Assembly: GCA_019414025.1 (NCBI GenBank)
Contig: DXMU01000025.1
Location: forward strand, 1-23,383
Length of the DNA stretch: 23,383 bases
Direction of reading: 5' to 3'
Source of the DNA: Collinsella sp.
GTDB taxonomy: Bacteria; Actinomycetota; Coriobacteriia; Coriobacteriales; Coriobacteriaceae
In this document: positions 7,867 to 15,038 of the stretch, one piece after another
Layout of the letters: every line of letters begins with the position of its first letter
Position numbering within the stretch: the first letter of the stretch is position 1
The notes under the pieces: generated by a model
Seen by the model: the letters and a program-made list of their open reading frames with translations, nothing else
The model's database searches: none
What the model was told of the DNA's origin: nothing
Position numbers and translations under genes: made by a program

Positions 7867-7895
7867 ATCGTAGAAAGGATTGAACTTGAATTCAA
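7867..7895 (-). promoter_or_regulatory. Candidate promoter for the FxLYD-XRE-kinase operon
   Basis: On the minus strand TTGAAT (7890-7895) and TACGAT (7867-7872) are separated by exactly 17 bases, about 45 bases before the start codon. The -10 overlaps one arm of a 7-bp inverted repeat (7834-7840 with 7867-7873) that brackets the leader and would suit an operator or a leader hairpin. The rest of 7822-7985 shows no gene. Confidence 0.45.
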
Positions 7896-7985
7896 TAGCT
7901 GAGGGCTAAGGTTGCGGTAAACGGCCAATGCAGCTATCCAGACGCCGAGCAAACGCACTTTGCGTGACCGTCTGCTGGCAGCGCA

Positions 7986-8309
7986 TCAACCCACCGTGAC
8001 GGATTTCCCGGTAAAGGCACTGATCATCATTAGGACAAAGAACACCAGGTAGCTGATGCTCAATAGGTACGCAATGATCAGGAAGACGACCCAGCCGACA
8101 TTGGTCTTACCGTCGGCGCGGCGCCGCTCGCGAGAACGGCACAGCCAGACCGTCACGCCGATGGCGGTGATAAACAGTACGAGCGCCGCCGCAGCCAGCC
8201 CAGCAAACACAAACATCACGCCAATGCTCACAGCGATGACCGGAAGCAGCAGCAAACCGCATCCGCATCCACCCGGACTATATACGGCAGACTGTCGGCG
8301 TCGTTCCAT
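7986..8309 (-). CDS. Small membrane protein of unknown function
   Basis: A 107-residue protein I do not recognise. It has a basic N-terminus and then a Gly/Cys-rich GGCGCG. Hydrophobic stretches lie at about 18-36 and 38-57, followed by a strongly basic loop (RSRERRRADGK) and a long hydrophobic stretch at 71-98. The ATG at 8309 has GGAG five bases upstream and lies two bases beyond the stop codon of the M20 amidohydrolase gene, so translation of the two is very likely coupled. A GTG at 8315 is the alternative start. The coupling suggests a shared transcript with the amidohydrolase, but gives no function. Confidence 0.65.
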   Translation of the reverse strand: MERRRQSAVYSPGGCGCGLLLLPVIAVSIGVMFVFAGLAAAALVLFITAIGVTVWLCRSRERRRADGKTNVGWVVFLIIAYLLSISYLVFFVLMMISAFTGKSVTVG

Positions 8310-8311
8310 CG

Positions 8312-9499
8312 TCACTCCAAGCCAAGCAATCGTTTGTAGACATCGAGGCCTTTGAGTAGGATTTCCTCGTCAAAGAGCATGGTATCAGTGTGAAGGGCGC
8401 TCGTGGCATAGGCGGGGCAGCCATCCGAATCACTCGGGTTGTCTTGGCCCTCTGGCACGCCCGTGCCCAGCAAGAAGAACACGCCCGGCAGATGCCGCTG
8501 ATAGAACGCGAAATCCTCGGCGATTAGCAGCGGCTCGTCCACGAGCTGCAATTCGGGCAGAGCGGGCGCGATTCGGGCAAACAGCTCGGGGTCGTTGTCG
8601 ACCGGCGGATAGCCCTCGGCAAAGTCGAGATCGTACGTGCAGCCCGTTGCAGCGCATGCCTCATCAAGCACGCGGCACACACCCTCGCGTGCACGGTCGA
8701 ACATGTCGTCCGTAAACACACGCAGGCTTCCGGCCACATGGGCCTCCCCCGCCACCGCGTTGCAAACCGTACCGGCCCGCAGCAGACCAAACTTACCGAT
8801 ACAGGGCTCGTCGGCGCCCAACTCGTCCATGAGCTCGCGCTCGGAAACCAAGAACTTGGCAGCCGCCAGCGCCGCATCGTGCGACTCCTCGACCGGAACG
8901 CCATAGGTCTTAGCGATATGGATGCTCGTGCCATGGATATGAATGTGTGTCTCACTCGAACGCGCCAGCAATGGGCCGGAGCAGCTCGCCAACGTGTTCG
9001 CAGGCAGGTCGGGCCATACGTGGAACCCGAAGATGCGGTCCGCCCCGTAGCGCTCAAACACCCCACTCTCACAAACCGTCTTGGCGCCACCGGTCGTCTC
9101 CTCGGCAGGCTGGAACACAAAGAGCACGTTGCGCTTGATGGCACCCGGCTGCTCGCGAATCGTACGGTCAACGTAGGTTGCCGCAGCAAGTGCCATAGCC
9201 ATGTGCCCATCGTGCCCGCAGGCGTGCATCTTGCCGGGATGCGTCGAGGCAAAGGCCGCGCCCGTTGCCTCCGCGATGGGCAGGGCGTCCATGTCGGCGC
9301 GAATCGCCGTGGCATGCACGGCACCAACGCCAGCGTCGAAGAAAGCGCAGACGCAGCTGGGGCACGGATGGGTCACCTCACAAGCGAGCGGCGCCAACAC
9401 GCCCTCGATATAGGCGATCGTCTGCGGAAGATCGAAATCGAGCTCCGGAATGCGATGAAGATCGCGGCGATAGCGACGGAGTTCTTGGAGCTCGGTCAT
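8312..9499 (-). CDS. M20D amidohydrolase, candidate N-acetyl-LL-diaminopimelate deacetylase
   Basis: A 395-residue metallopeptidase-fold amidohydrolase. Metal ligands and catalytic residues of family M20D are visible: RADMDALPI (67-75), MHACGHDGHM (91-100, C94 and H96), QPAEETTGG (130-138) with the catalytic Glu, FHVWP, and SALHTD near the end. I chose the ATG at 9499 because AGGGA precedes it and the family start (LRRYRRDLHRIPEL) follows at once; the open frame runs further upstream to 9583 without a better site. It is divergent from a lysine operon that uses the acetyl branch (DapH), so removal of acetate from N-acetyl-LL-diaminopimelate (DapL) is an attractive role. General N-acyl amino acid or peptide amidohydrolases share these motifs, so the substrate is inferred from context. 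Confidence 0.85.
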   Translation of the reverse strand: MTELQELRRYRRDLHRIPELDFDLPQTIAYIEGVLAPLACEVTHPCPSCVCAFFDAGVGAVHATAIRADMDALPIAEATGAAFASTHPGKMHACGHDGHMAMALAAATYVDRTIREQPGAIKRNVLFVFQPAEETTGGAKTVCESGVFERYGADRIFGFHVWPDLPANTLASCSGPLLARSSETHIHIHGTSIHIAKTYGVPVEESHDAALAAAKFLVSERELMDELGADEPCIGKFGLLRAGTVCNAVAGEAHVAGSLRVFTDDMFDRAREGVCRVLDEACAATGCTYDLDFAEGYPPVDNDPELFARIAPALPELQLVDEPLLIAEDFAFYQRHLPGVFFLLGTGVPEGQDNPSDSDGCPAYATSALHTDTMLFDEEILLKGLDVYKRLLGLE

Positions 9500-9592
9500 A
9501 GAGAATCCCTTCGTGAGGCACACCTGTTGCAACTTATTGTGATACAGGATTGTGGCACACATGTTTCCAGCATATCCCTGCATTTTTTAAAC

Positions 9593-9621
9593 GTTATATA
9601 CGAATACTCTTGTTTGGTAAA
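9593..9621 (-). promoter_or_regulatory. Candidate promoter for the M20 amidohydrolase operon
   Basis: On the minus strand TTTACC (9616-9621) and TATAAC (9593-9598) are 17 bases apart, in the A/T-rich part of the divergent region. The start point would lie about 85 bases before the ATG at 9499. Confidence 0.5.
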
Positions 9622-9649
9622 GTGCAACGTGGTAGGGTCGTTACCACTT

Positions 9650-9806
9650 GATAGAGGCGCGGGCACGAAGAGCCGCGGACGAGCCGGCAGGCTTTGACCC
9701 CGCGGGGAGGCGAAACCCGCCGAACTGGGTTTTTCGGGCACGAACAGCCTGGTGGGCCTGCGGGAAACACCCGCAGGACTGTCTGCAGCAATGCGGGAGC
9801 GCTATC
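9650..9806 (+). ncRNA. Lysine riboswitch (L box) aptamer
   Basis: Conserved L-box blocks appear in order. They are GATAGAGGCGCG at 9650-9661 with AAGAG following, GGGGAGGCGAAACCCGCCGA at 9704-9723 (compare GGGGAGCGUCGCCGAAGC), CAGCCTGG, a perfect hairpin CCTGCGGG/CCCGCAGG at 9757-9777, GGACTGTC, and GGAGCGCTATC at 9796-9806. The first helix pairs GATAG (9650-9654) with CTATC (9802-9806). It precedes the lysA-dapA, dapB and dapH genes, as expected for lysine feedback control. No intrinsic terminator follows; base pairing near the ribosome site suggests translational control. Confidence 0.92.
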
Positions 9807-9867
9807 CGGACATTGGGTCCACGCTATGCGGATTCGATGCGCAGATGGCGCCGTCTGGATAGCGAGG
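9800..9867 (+). promoter_or_regulatory. lysA: Riboswitch expression platform sequestering the lysA ribosome site
   Basis: Two exclusive helices can be drawn. Without lysine, 9800-9811 (CGCTATCCGGAC, which includes the 3' strand of the first aptamer helix) can pair with 9853-9864 (GTCTGGATAGCG), with one G-U. With lysine that strand is used by the aptamer, and 9819-9827 (CCACGCTAT) can pair with 9859-9867 (ATAGCGAGG), covering the GAGG at 9864-9867 before the ATG at 9878. This predicts translation off with lysine. It was drawn by hand, not computed. Confidence 0.6.
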
Positions 9868-9877
9868 TTTACGGGAC

Positions 9878-12187
9878 ATGGCATTGACCCCCAACGAAGC
9901 ATATGCGGCTAAGCAGCCGTTTGTGGACAAGGAGACGCTCGAGCATATCGTCGAGCAGTTCCCCACGCCATTTCATCTATACGACGAGGCGGGCATCCGC
10001 CGCAACATGCAAGAAGTGCGCGACGCCTTTGCATGGAACCCGGGCTTTAAGGAATACTTTGCCGTCAAGGCCAACCCCAACCCGGCGCTCATCTCCATTC
10101 TCAACGAATACGGCTGCGGCTGCGATTGCTCGAGCTATACCGAGCTCATGATCGCCCGCTCGCTGGGCATCACGGGACACGACATCATGTTCTCGTCCAA
10201 CGACACGCCGGCGGCGGACTTTGAGCTCGCCGACAAGCTGGGTGCCATCGTCAACTTTGACGACATCAGCCACATCGAGTTCTTTGAGCACGTTGCGGGG
10301 CCCATCCCCAAGACGGTCAGCTGCCGCTTTAATCCGGGTGGCCTGTTCCAGCTCTCCAACGGCATCATGGACAACCCGGGCGACTCCAAGTACGGCATGA
10401 CCACCGAGCAGCTCTTCGAGGCCTTTCGCACGCTCAAGGCCAAGGGTGCCGAGGACTTTGGTATCCACGCATTCCTTGCCAGCAACACCGTCACCAACGA
10501 CTACTACCCCAAGCTTGCGCGCATCCTCTTTGAGCTTGCCGTGCGCCTGGAGCGCGAGACCGGCGCACACGTCGCCTTCATCAATCTGTCCGGCGGCGTC
10601 GGCATCCCCTATCTGCCCGAGCAGCAGGCCAACGACATTCACGCCATCGGCGAGGGGGTGCACGCGGCATACGACGAGATCCTGGTTCCTGCCGGCATGG
10701 GCGATGTGGCCATCTGCACCGAGATGGGCCGCTTTATGATGGGCCCCTACGGCTGCCTGGTCACCAAGGCCATCCACGAGAAGCAGATCTACAAGGACTA
10801 TATCGGTGTCGACGCAAGCGCCGTCGATCTGATCCGCCCTGCCATGTATGGCGCTTACCACCACATCACGGTGATGGGTCAGCCGGGTGGCGCCGACAAG
10901 ACCGCAGCACCCGTTACGGACACCTACGACATCACGGGCAACCTATGCGAGAACAATGACAAGTTCGCCATTGATCGCGAGTTGCCGCATATCGACATGG
11001 GCGACCTGCTCGTGATCCACGATACCGGCGCGCATGGCTACTCCATGGGCTACAACTACAACGGCCGTCTGCGCTCCGCCGAGGTGCTGCTGCGCCCCGA
11101 TGGCTCGGCCGACCTCATCCGCCGTGCTGAGCGCCCGGGCGATTACTTTGCCACGCTCGACGTGCTGCCGAGCGGCCGAGAGCTGCTGGCCAAGTCGCGC
11201 GCCGAAAGTGCCCGCCGTCGCGCCCAGGACGAGCGTCTGGCCGTCGCCGCTCAGTGGAACAAACGCATCCAGATCGCGGAAGCGAAGGAGAAGAACATGG
11301 ATATCCGCAACCTCGAGGGTTCGATCGTCGCCCTCGTCACGCCGTTTAAAAAGGACGGAAGCGTCGACTTTGACGCGCTCGAGCGCCTTATCGATTTCCA
11401 CCTGCAAAACGGTACCGACGCCATCCTCACCCTGGGCACCACCGGCGAGAGCGCCACGATGACTGACGATGAGGACAACTCCGTTGTCGCCGCGGTGGTC
11501 AAGCAGGTTGCAGGCCGTGTCCCCGTCATCGCCGGCTCGGGCTCCAACTCCACGCAGACCATGCTCACCAAGTCGCTCACCTATCAGGGCCTGGGCGCCG
11601 ACGGCCTGCTGCTCATTACCCCCTACTACAACAAGTCCAACGAAGAGGGCATCTACCAGCACTTTAAGACCGTTGCCGATGCCGTAGATATCCCCTGCAT
11701 CCTGTACAACATCCCCGGCCGCTGCGGCTGCGGCATCAGCGAGCGCAATGTGGAGCGCTTGGCCGCGCACCCCAACATCATGGGTATTAAGGAAGCCTCG
11801 GGCAACGTCGCCTACGCGGCCAAGATCGCCCACCTGCTGTCCGACGACTTCCGCATGTACTCGGGCGAGGACGCCCTCACCGTGCCGCTCATGAGCCTGG
11901 GTGCCTCGGGCACCATCAGCGTGTGGGCCGATGTTCAGCCGCAGCTCGTGCACGACATGTGCCGCGCCTATCTGGACGGTGACGTGGAGCGCGCCCGCGA
12001 TATCCAGATCGCCGGTCAGCCGCTCATCAACGCCCTCTTTAGCGAGGTCAACCCCATCCCTGTTAAGGAAGCGCTCGCACAGATGGGTATGATCGAGGCA
12101 AACTACCGCATGCCGCTGTGCCCCATGGCCAACGACACGCGCGCTGCACTTACCGATGCTCTGAAGGGAGCTGGTCTGCTTGATTAA
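9878..12187 (+). CDS. lysA-dapA: LysA-DapA fusion: diaminopimelate decarboxylase + dihydrodipicolinate synthase
   Basis: One uninterrupted 769-codon frame. Residues 1-473 are a LysA-type decarboxylase (meso-DAP to L-lysine): PLP lysine K64 in YFAVKANP, LSGGVGIPY, CTEMGRFMMGPYG, DLIRPAMYGAYHH and GNLCENNDKF. Residues 474-769 are a complete DapA (aspartate semialdehyde + pyruvate). Numbered within DapA these are GTTGES (48-53), PYYNKS (109-114), YNIPGR (137-142) and the Schiff-base lysine K165 in GIKEASGN. The last and first steps of the pathway are therefore in one frame. The join (AQWNKRIQIAEAKEKN) is charged, with no stop codon. A perfect internal ribosome site (see 11297) suggests DapA is also made alone. 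A sequencing or assembly error that removed a LysA stop cannot be excluded. The gene is under the lysine riboswitch and overlaps dapB by 8 bases. Confidence 0.85.
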   Translation: MALTPNEAYAAKQPFVDKETLEHIVEQFPTPFHLYDEAGIRRNMQEVRDAFAWNPGFKEYFAVKANPNPALISILNEYGCGCDCSSYTELMIARSLGITGHDIMFSSNDTPAADFELADKLGAIVNFDDISHIEFFEHVAGPIPKTVSCRFNPGGLFQLSNGIMDNPGDSKYGMTTEQLFEAFRTLKAKGAEDFGIHAFLASNTVTNDYYPKLARILFELAVRLERETGAHVAFINLSGGVGIPYLPEQQANDIHAIGEGVHAAYDEILVPAGMGDVAICTEMGRFMMGPYGCLVTKAIHEKQIYKDYIGVDASAVDLIRPAMYGAYHHITVMGQPGGADKTAAPVTDTYDITGNLCENNDKFAIDRELPHIDMGDLLVIHDTGAHGYSMGYNYNGRLRSAEVLLRPDGSADLIRRAERPGDYFATLDVLPSGRELLAKSRAESARRRAQDERLAVAAQWNKRIQIAEAKEKNMDIRNLEGSIVALVTPFKKDGSVDFDALERLIDFHLQNGTDAILTLGTTGESATMTDDEDNSVVAAVVKQVAGRVPVIAGSGSNSTQTMLTKSLTYQGLGADGLLLITPYYNKSNEEGIYQHFKTVADAVDIPCILYNIPGRCGCGISERNVERLAAHPNIMGIKEASGNVAYAAKIAHLLSDDFRMYSGEDALTVPLMSLGASGTISVWADVQPQLVHDMCRAYLDGDVERARDIQIAGQPLINALFSEVNPIPVKEALAQMGMIEANYRMPLCPMANDTRAALTDALKGAGLLD
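11297..12187 (+). CDS. dapA: Possible separately initiated DapA within the fusion frame
   Basis: The ATG at 11297 is preceded by GAAGGAG (11284-11290) at the ideal distance of six bases. The 296 residues that follow (MDIRNLEGSIVALVTPF...) form a normal-length DapA from its usual first residue. It is in the same frame as LysA with no stop between, so this entry is an alternative or additional product of the fusion gene, not a further gene. It catalyses condensation of pyruvate with L-aspartate semialdehyde, the committed step to diaminopimelate and lysine. Confidence 0.7.
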   Translation: MDIRNLEGSIVALVTPFKKDGSVDFDALERLIDFHLQNGTDAILTLGTTGESATMTDDEDNSVVAAVVKQVAGRVPVIAGSGSNSTQTMLTKSLTYQGLGADGLLLITPYYNKSNEEGIYQHFKTVADAVDIPCILYNIPGRCGCGISERNVERLAAHPNIMGIKEASGNVAYAAKIAHLLSDDFRMYSGEDALTVPLMSLGASGTISVWADVQPQLVHDMCRAYLDGDVERARDIQIAGQPLINALFSEVNPIPVKEALAQMGMIEANYRMPLCPMANDTRAALTDALKGAGLLD

Positions 12188-12920
12188 GACCGTCATTATG
12201 GGAACGGGCCGTATGGGCTCGCTCATCCGCACCGCCGCCGAGGGCGTTGTCGACGCCGCCGGTCAGCCCGTTTTTGATATCGTCGCCCAGATCGGCTTCG
12301 ACTTGTCCGAGCTCGAGAGTGCCCCGGCAGCCGACGTCATCATCGACTTCTCGAACGTCGTGACCTTCGATGCCGTCGTCGCCTATGTCGAGCGTACAGG
12401 CGCCGCGTTGGTCTCGGGCACCACGGGCTACACACCAGAGCAGATGGATCGCCTGCGCGAGCTGGGTCAGAACGCCCGCGTCATGCACTCCGGCAATTAC
12501 TCCATCGGTATCGCAGCCCTGCGTCATCTGGTAGCACAGGCCACACGCGAGCTGCCCGGCTTTGACTGCGAAATCGTCGAGACGCACCATAACCAAAAGG
12601 TCGACGCCCCCAGCGGCACTGCCAAGTTGCTGCTCGATGCCGTCGTCGAAGCCGAGCCCGAGGCGGGCTACCACCCCGTCTATGGCCGCGAGGGCATGTG
12701 CGGAGCGCGCGACCCCAAGGAGATCGGCATGCACTCGCTGCGCGGTGGCACTGTCGCCGGCGTGCACGAAGTGAGTTTCTTTGGCCAGGACGAGGAAGTC
12801 ACGCTCACGCATCGCGCCACGAGCCGTCAGATCTTCGTCAACGGCGCCCTGGCAGCCGCGCAGAAGCTCGTCACCCGCGAGCACGGCTTCTATACGTTCG
12901 ACCAGGTCATGTTTGCCTAA
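12180..12920 (+). CDS. dapB: 4-hydroxy-tetrahydrodipicolinate reductase
   Basis: A 246-residue NAD(P)H-dependent reductase converting hydroxy-tetrahydrodipicolinate, the DapA product, to tetrahydrodipicolinate. The dinucleotide-binding GTGRMG is at residues 8-13. SGTTGYT follows in the middle, and the family signature ETHHNQKVDAPSGTA carries the catalytic histidine pair, lysine and substrate-binding SGT. The start is a TTG at 12180, with AAGGGAG about nine bases upstream. It overlaps the last 8 bases of the preceding dapA stop region, which points to translational coupling. At 246 residues it is of normal length for DapB. Confidence 0.93.
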   Translation: MIKTVIMGTGRMGSLIRTAAEGVVDAAGQPVFDIVAQIGFDLSELESAPAADVIIDFSNVVTFDAVVAYVERTGAALVSGTTGYTPEQMDRLRELGQNARVMHSGNYSIGIAALRHLVAQATRELPGFDCEIVETHHNQKVDAPSGTAKLLLDAVVEAEPEAGYHPVYGREGMCGARDPKEIGMHSLRGGTVAGVHEVSFFGQDEEVTLTHRATSRQIFVNGALAAAQKLVTREHGFYTFDQVMFA

Positions 12921-12959
12921 CCAGGTATCAACCGGATCCACCCAAAGGAGAGACAGCAA

Positions 12960-13679
12960 ATGAGCAATGCAGCCGATATGGATGGACAGGAGATTATCAA
13001 CTACATCGCCACCGCGCCCAAAAAAACGCCCGTCAAACTGTACGTGCGCGAAAAGCCGGGCATGAAGGTTGCCTGGGGCGACGCACACGTCTACGGCGGT
13101 CGTCGTGGCAAGACTGTCTTTGGCGACTGGGACGAGCTCAAAGCCATCCTTGATGCCAATGCCGATTCCATCGATTACTACGATGTGGAGAACGACTGCC
13201 GCAACTCCGCCGTGCCCATGCTCGACCTCAAGGGCATCAACGCCCGCATCGAGCCGGGCGCGATCATCCGCGACCGCGTCGAGATCGGCGACCGCGCCGT
13301 CATCATGATGGGTGCCATCATCAATATCGGCTCCGTTATCGGTGAGGGCTCCATGATCGACATGGGCGCCGTGCTGGGCGGCCGCGCCACCGTGGGCAAG
13401 AACTGCCACATCGGCGCTGGAACCGTGTTGGCAGGCGTCGTTGAACCCGCAAGCGCCACGCCCGTCATCATCGAGGACGATGTCATGATCGGCGCCAACG
13501 CCGTGGTCCTGGAAGGCGTGCACGTAGGCAAGGGCGCTGTCGTTGCCGCCGGCGCCGTGTGCGTCGAGGACGTCCCCGCTGGTGCCGTCGTGGCCGGTGT
13601 CCCCGCCCGCGTCATCAAGATGCGCGACGAGAAGACCGACAGCAAGACCGGCCTCGAGGAAGGCCTGCGCCAGCTGTAG
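12960..13679 (+). CDS. dapH: Tetrahydrodipicolinate N-acetyltransferase
   Basis: A 239-residue left-handed beta-helix acyltransferase. The whole protein parallels Bacillus DapH as I remember it: STPVK-like TPVKLYV near the start, RRNSA-like CRNSAVPMLDLK, ARIEPGAIIRD, VIMMGAIINIGSVIGEGSMI, LGGRATVGKNCHIGAG, IGANAVVLEGVHVGKGAVV and a C-terminal LRQL. It acetylates tetrahydrodipicolinate with acetyl-CoA, marking the acetyl branch of the diaminopimelate pathway instead of the succinyl or dehydrogenase branches. The start at 12960 has AAAGGAG at 12944-12950. It is last in the lysine operon, 39 bases after dapB, and is followed directly by a perfect hairpin. Confidence 0.94.
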   Translation: MSNAADMDGQEIINYIATAPKKTPVKLYVREKPGMKVAWGDAHVYGGRRGKTVFGDWDELKAILDANADSIDYYDVENDCRNSAVPMLDLKGINARIEPGAIIRDRVEIGDRAVIMMGAIINIGSVIGEGSMIDMGAVLGGRATVGKNCHIGAGTVLAGVVEPASATPVIIEDDVMIGANAVVLEGVHVGKGAVVAAGAVCVEDVPAGAVVAGVPARVIKMRDEKTDSKTGLEEGLRQL

Positions 13680-13680
13680 G

Positions 13681-13708
13681 GTTGCGCGGGTTTACCAACC
13701 CGCGCAAC
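13681..13708 (+). terminator. GC-rich hairpin directly after dapH
   Basis: A perfect 12-bp stem (13681-13692 with 13697-13708) with a 4-base loop begins two bases after the dapH stop codon. No T-run follows, so it may stabilise the 3' end or terminate weakly, with the element at 13865 as backup. Confidence 0.55.
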
Positions 13709-13721
13709 AGCTCGACGCTGC

Positions 13722-13820
13722 AAACGCCCCAGAGCGGCAATCTGACGTTCAATCGTCGGGCATGACCAGAAGGTCAATGCCCTCCTCTTTCACGTCACCT
13801 TGCTCGCCTAGGGGCGTTTT
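13722..13820 (+). ncRNA. Candidate structured RNA element downstream of dapH
   Basis: Four nested helices can be drawn around one axis: AAACGCCCC (13722-13730) with GGGGCGTTT (13811-13819); GAG..CAA with TTGCTC; TGACGT (13743-13748) with ACGTCA (13792-13797); and an apical hairpin 13758-13767 with 13772-13782, having an AGAA loop and one bulge. The outer strand ends in GTTTT. I match it to no known family. It could be a 3'-UTR structure, a processed small RNA or chance. Confidence 0.35.
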
Positions 13821-13864
13821 CGCTGACGTATGCTCAGCCTGCGGCGCAATTCAATCCCATGCAA

Positions 13865-13904
13865 AAAGGCCGAAGCACCATCGGAGCTTCGGCCTTTGTT
13901 TTTT
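13865..13904. terminator. Bidirectional terminator between the lysine operon and the nucleoid-associated gene
   Basis: A perfect 12-bp stem (13865-13876 with 13886-13897) has a 9-base loop, with a T-rich tail on the + strand (gttttttg) and a T-run on the minus strand. It sits between convergent dapH and the gene ending at 13923. Confidence 0.9.
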
Positions 13905-13922
13905 GCAGCGTCCAGGCGCAGT

Positions 13923-14927
13923 TTATCGATTCTCGATGCTGCCGATGTTTTTGAGCTCGATGGAGATGAGGCCGTTGGGTTCGTTGACGAACTCGATGTA
14001 CTCGGAGTTCGAGCCCATCTCGGCCGGGAAGCTGATCTCAATACCCGTGTCGGTACGAATCTTGTGGTTGCGCACGGCCGCACGCTCGACCTGCTTGCGC
14101 TCCACGGGCACACGCTCGGGCACCTTCTCTTCGGTCAGCGCCGCACGTACGCTCTCCTTGATGACCGGTTCGTCCTCAAAGACCTCATCGACGATATCCC
14201 AAGGCGGAAGCTCCTCGTCATCCTCGACCTTCTCGGCAACGGCAGCCTTAACCTTAGCGAGCGCTACGGCCGTATTGGCACCGTGCTCCTCGGCGACTTC
14301 CTCGACCACACGCGTCACGGTGTCGATGACCTCCTTGCCCGATACGCCCGTGTCGCACTGCAGCAGACCGTCGGGAATGAGCATACGGTCCTCGCCGGCA
14401 ATCTTGCGCTTCTTGTCCACGTAGCCGATCTCCATGGTACTCGCGCGCACGATGGCATAGCTCGGCACCTTTTGCGAGGGGTTCGGCAGAATGGCGTAGT
14501 GGCGCGCGATGTCGTTGCGCACCTCTCCCTCCTCGCGGCCCACTTCGTGCATAAAAGCCTGCTTGGAGCCCAGCAGCATCACGGCAAACCAGCGGGCATC
14601 CTCATCGTCGTCAAAATCGGCCACGAGCACGTCGGTGGACTCGGCTTTCTCGGCTTTGGTGAGCTCGGAGGAGATAAACTCTGCAATCTGCTGCGACAGG
14701 TCCACGAACTCGCGCTCGCCAAAGAAATAGCCCTTGAGCTCGCCGCCAAACGCAGAGTTCTCGGCAAACGTGGCGCGTTTATTGTCGGCCGAGGTACGTG
14801 CGCGGCGCAGATGCGTGGTCACGAAGTTGCGCACGGTACGACTCTCGATATCGAGCTCGCGCTGGCTCATGACGTTGACGGCAGAGTCAAAGTCCAGGAT
14901 ATGCAGAATCGCGTGATTGATTTTCAT
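13923..14927 (-). CDS. Nucleoid-associated protein (NdpA/YejK-like)
   Basis: A 334-residue cytoplasmic protein with the start typical of the 37-kDa nucleoid-associated family (MKINHAILHILD). The body is acidic and helical: VDLSQQIAEFISSEL, VADFDDDEDARWFAVMLLGS and VDKKRKIAGEDRMLI, with a conserved-looking HYAILPNPSQKVPSYAIVR stretch. The family associates with bacterial chromosomes, but its precise role is poorly known; roles in DNA protection have been suggested for some members. An in-frame ATG at 14936 would add three residues. I prefer 14927 because the only purine-rich site (ACGGA) is better spaced to it, but this is weak. It appears monocistronic and ends at the bidirectional terminator. 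Confidence 0.75.
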   Translation of the reverse strand: MKINHAILHILDFDSAVNVMSQRELDIESRTVRNFVTTHLRRARTSADNKRATFAENSAFGGELKGYFFGEREFVDLSQQIAEFISSELTKAEKAESTDVLVADFDDDEDARWFAVMLLGSKQAFMHEVGREEGEVRNDIARHYAILPNPSQKVPSYAIVRASTMEIGYVDKKRKIAGEDRMLIPDGLLQCDTGVSGKEVIDTVTRVVEEVAEEHGANTAVALAKVKAAVAEKVEDDEELPPWDIVDEVFEDEPVIKESVRAALTEEKVPERVPVERKQVERAAVRNHKIRTDTGIEISFPAEMGSNSEYIEFVNEPNGLISIELKNIGSIENR

Positions 14928-14965
14928 ATACGGCATTCCGTTCTAGATCGATTTCGGCATGAACC

Positions 14966-14971
14966 AGTATA
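14966..14971 (-). promoter_or_regulatory. Candidate -10 box for the nucleoid-associated protein gene
   Basis: TATACT on the minus strand lies about 40 bases before the start codon. The -35 position (14989-14994) reads GCGCTC, a poor match, so this rests on the -10 alone. Confidence 0.3.
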
Positions 14972-15001
14972 GCGGTCGAGCCCTCCCCGAGCGCATCGAA
15001 G

Positions 15002-15036
15002 ATTGGTGCATCTGGGACAGGTTGCTTTGCACCAAT
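15002..15036 (+). repeat. REP-like palindromic element, copy B
   Basis: A perfect 9-bp inverted repeat (15002-15010 with 15028-15036) encloses a 17-base loop holding GGGACAGGTTGCTT. It begins two bases beyond the hydrolase stop codon. Copy C, on the other side of that gene, has the same architecture, orientation and loop length. Confidence 0.7.
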
Positions 15037-15038
15037 GG

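Noticed and set aside
10943..13523. Long minus-strand frames (429 and 457 codons) opposite the lysine operon
   Set aside because: Antisense frames produced by high third-position G+C; no ribosome site or family resemblance, and they cross gene boundaries.
13749..13850. A short minus-strand frame ending KEEGIDLLVMPDD in the dapH-nucleoid-protein gap
   Set aside because: It reads like protein, but has no good start codon, is very short, lies just downstream of a terminator, and coincides with RNA helices that may explain its sequence.
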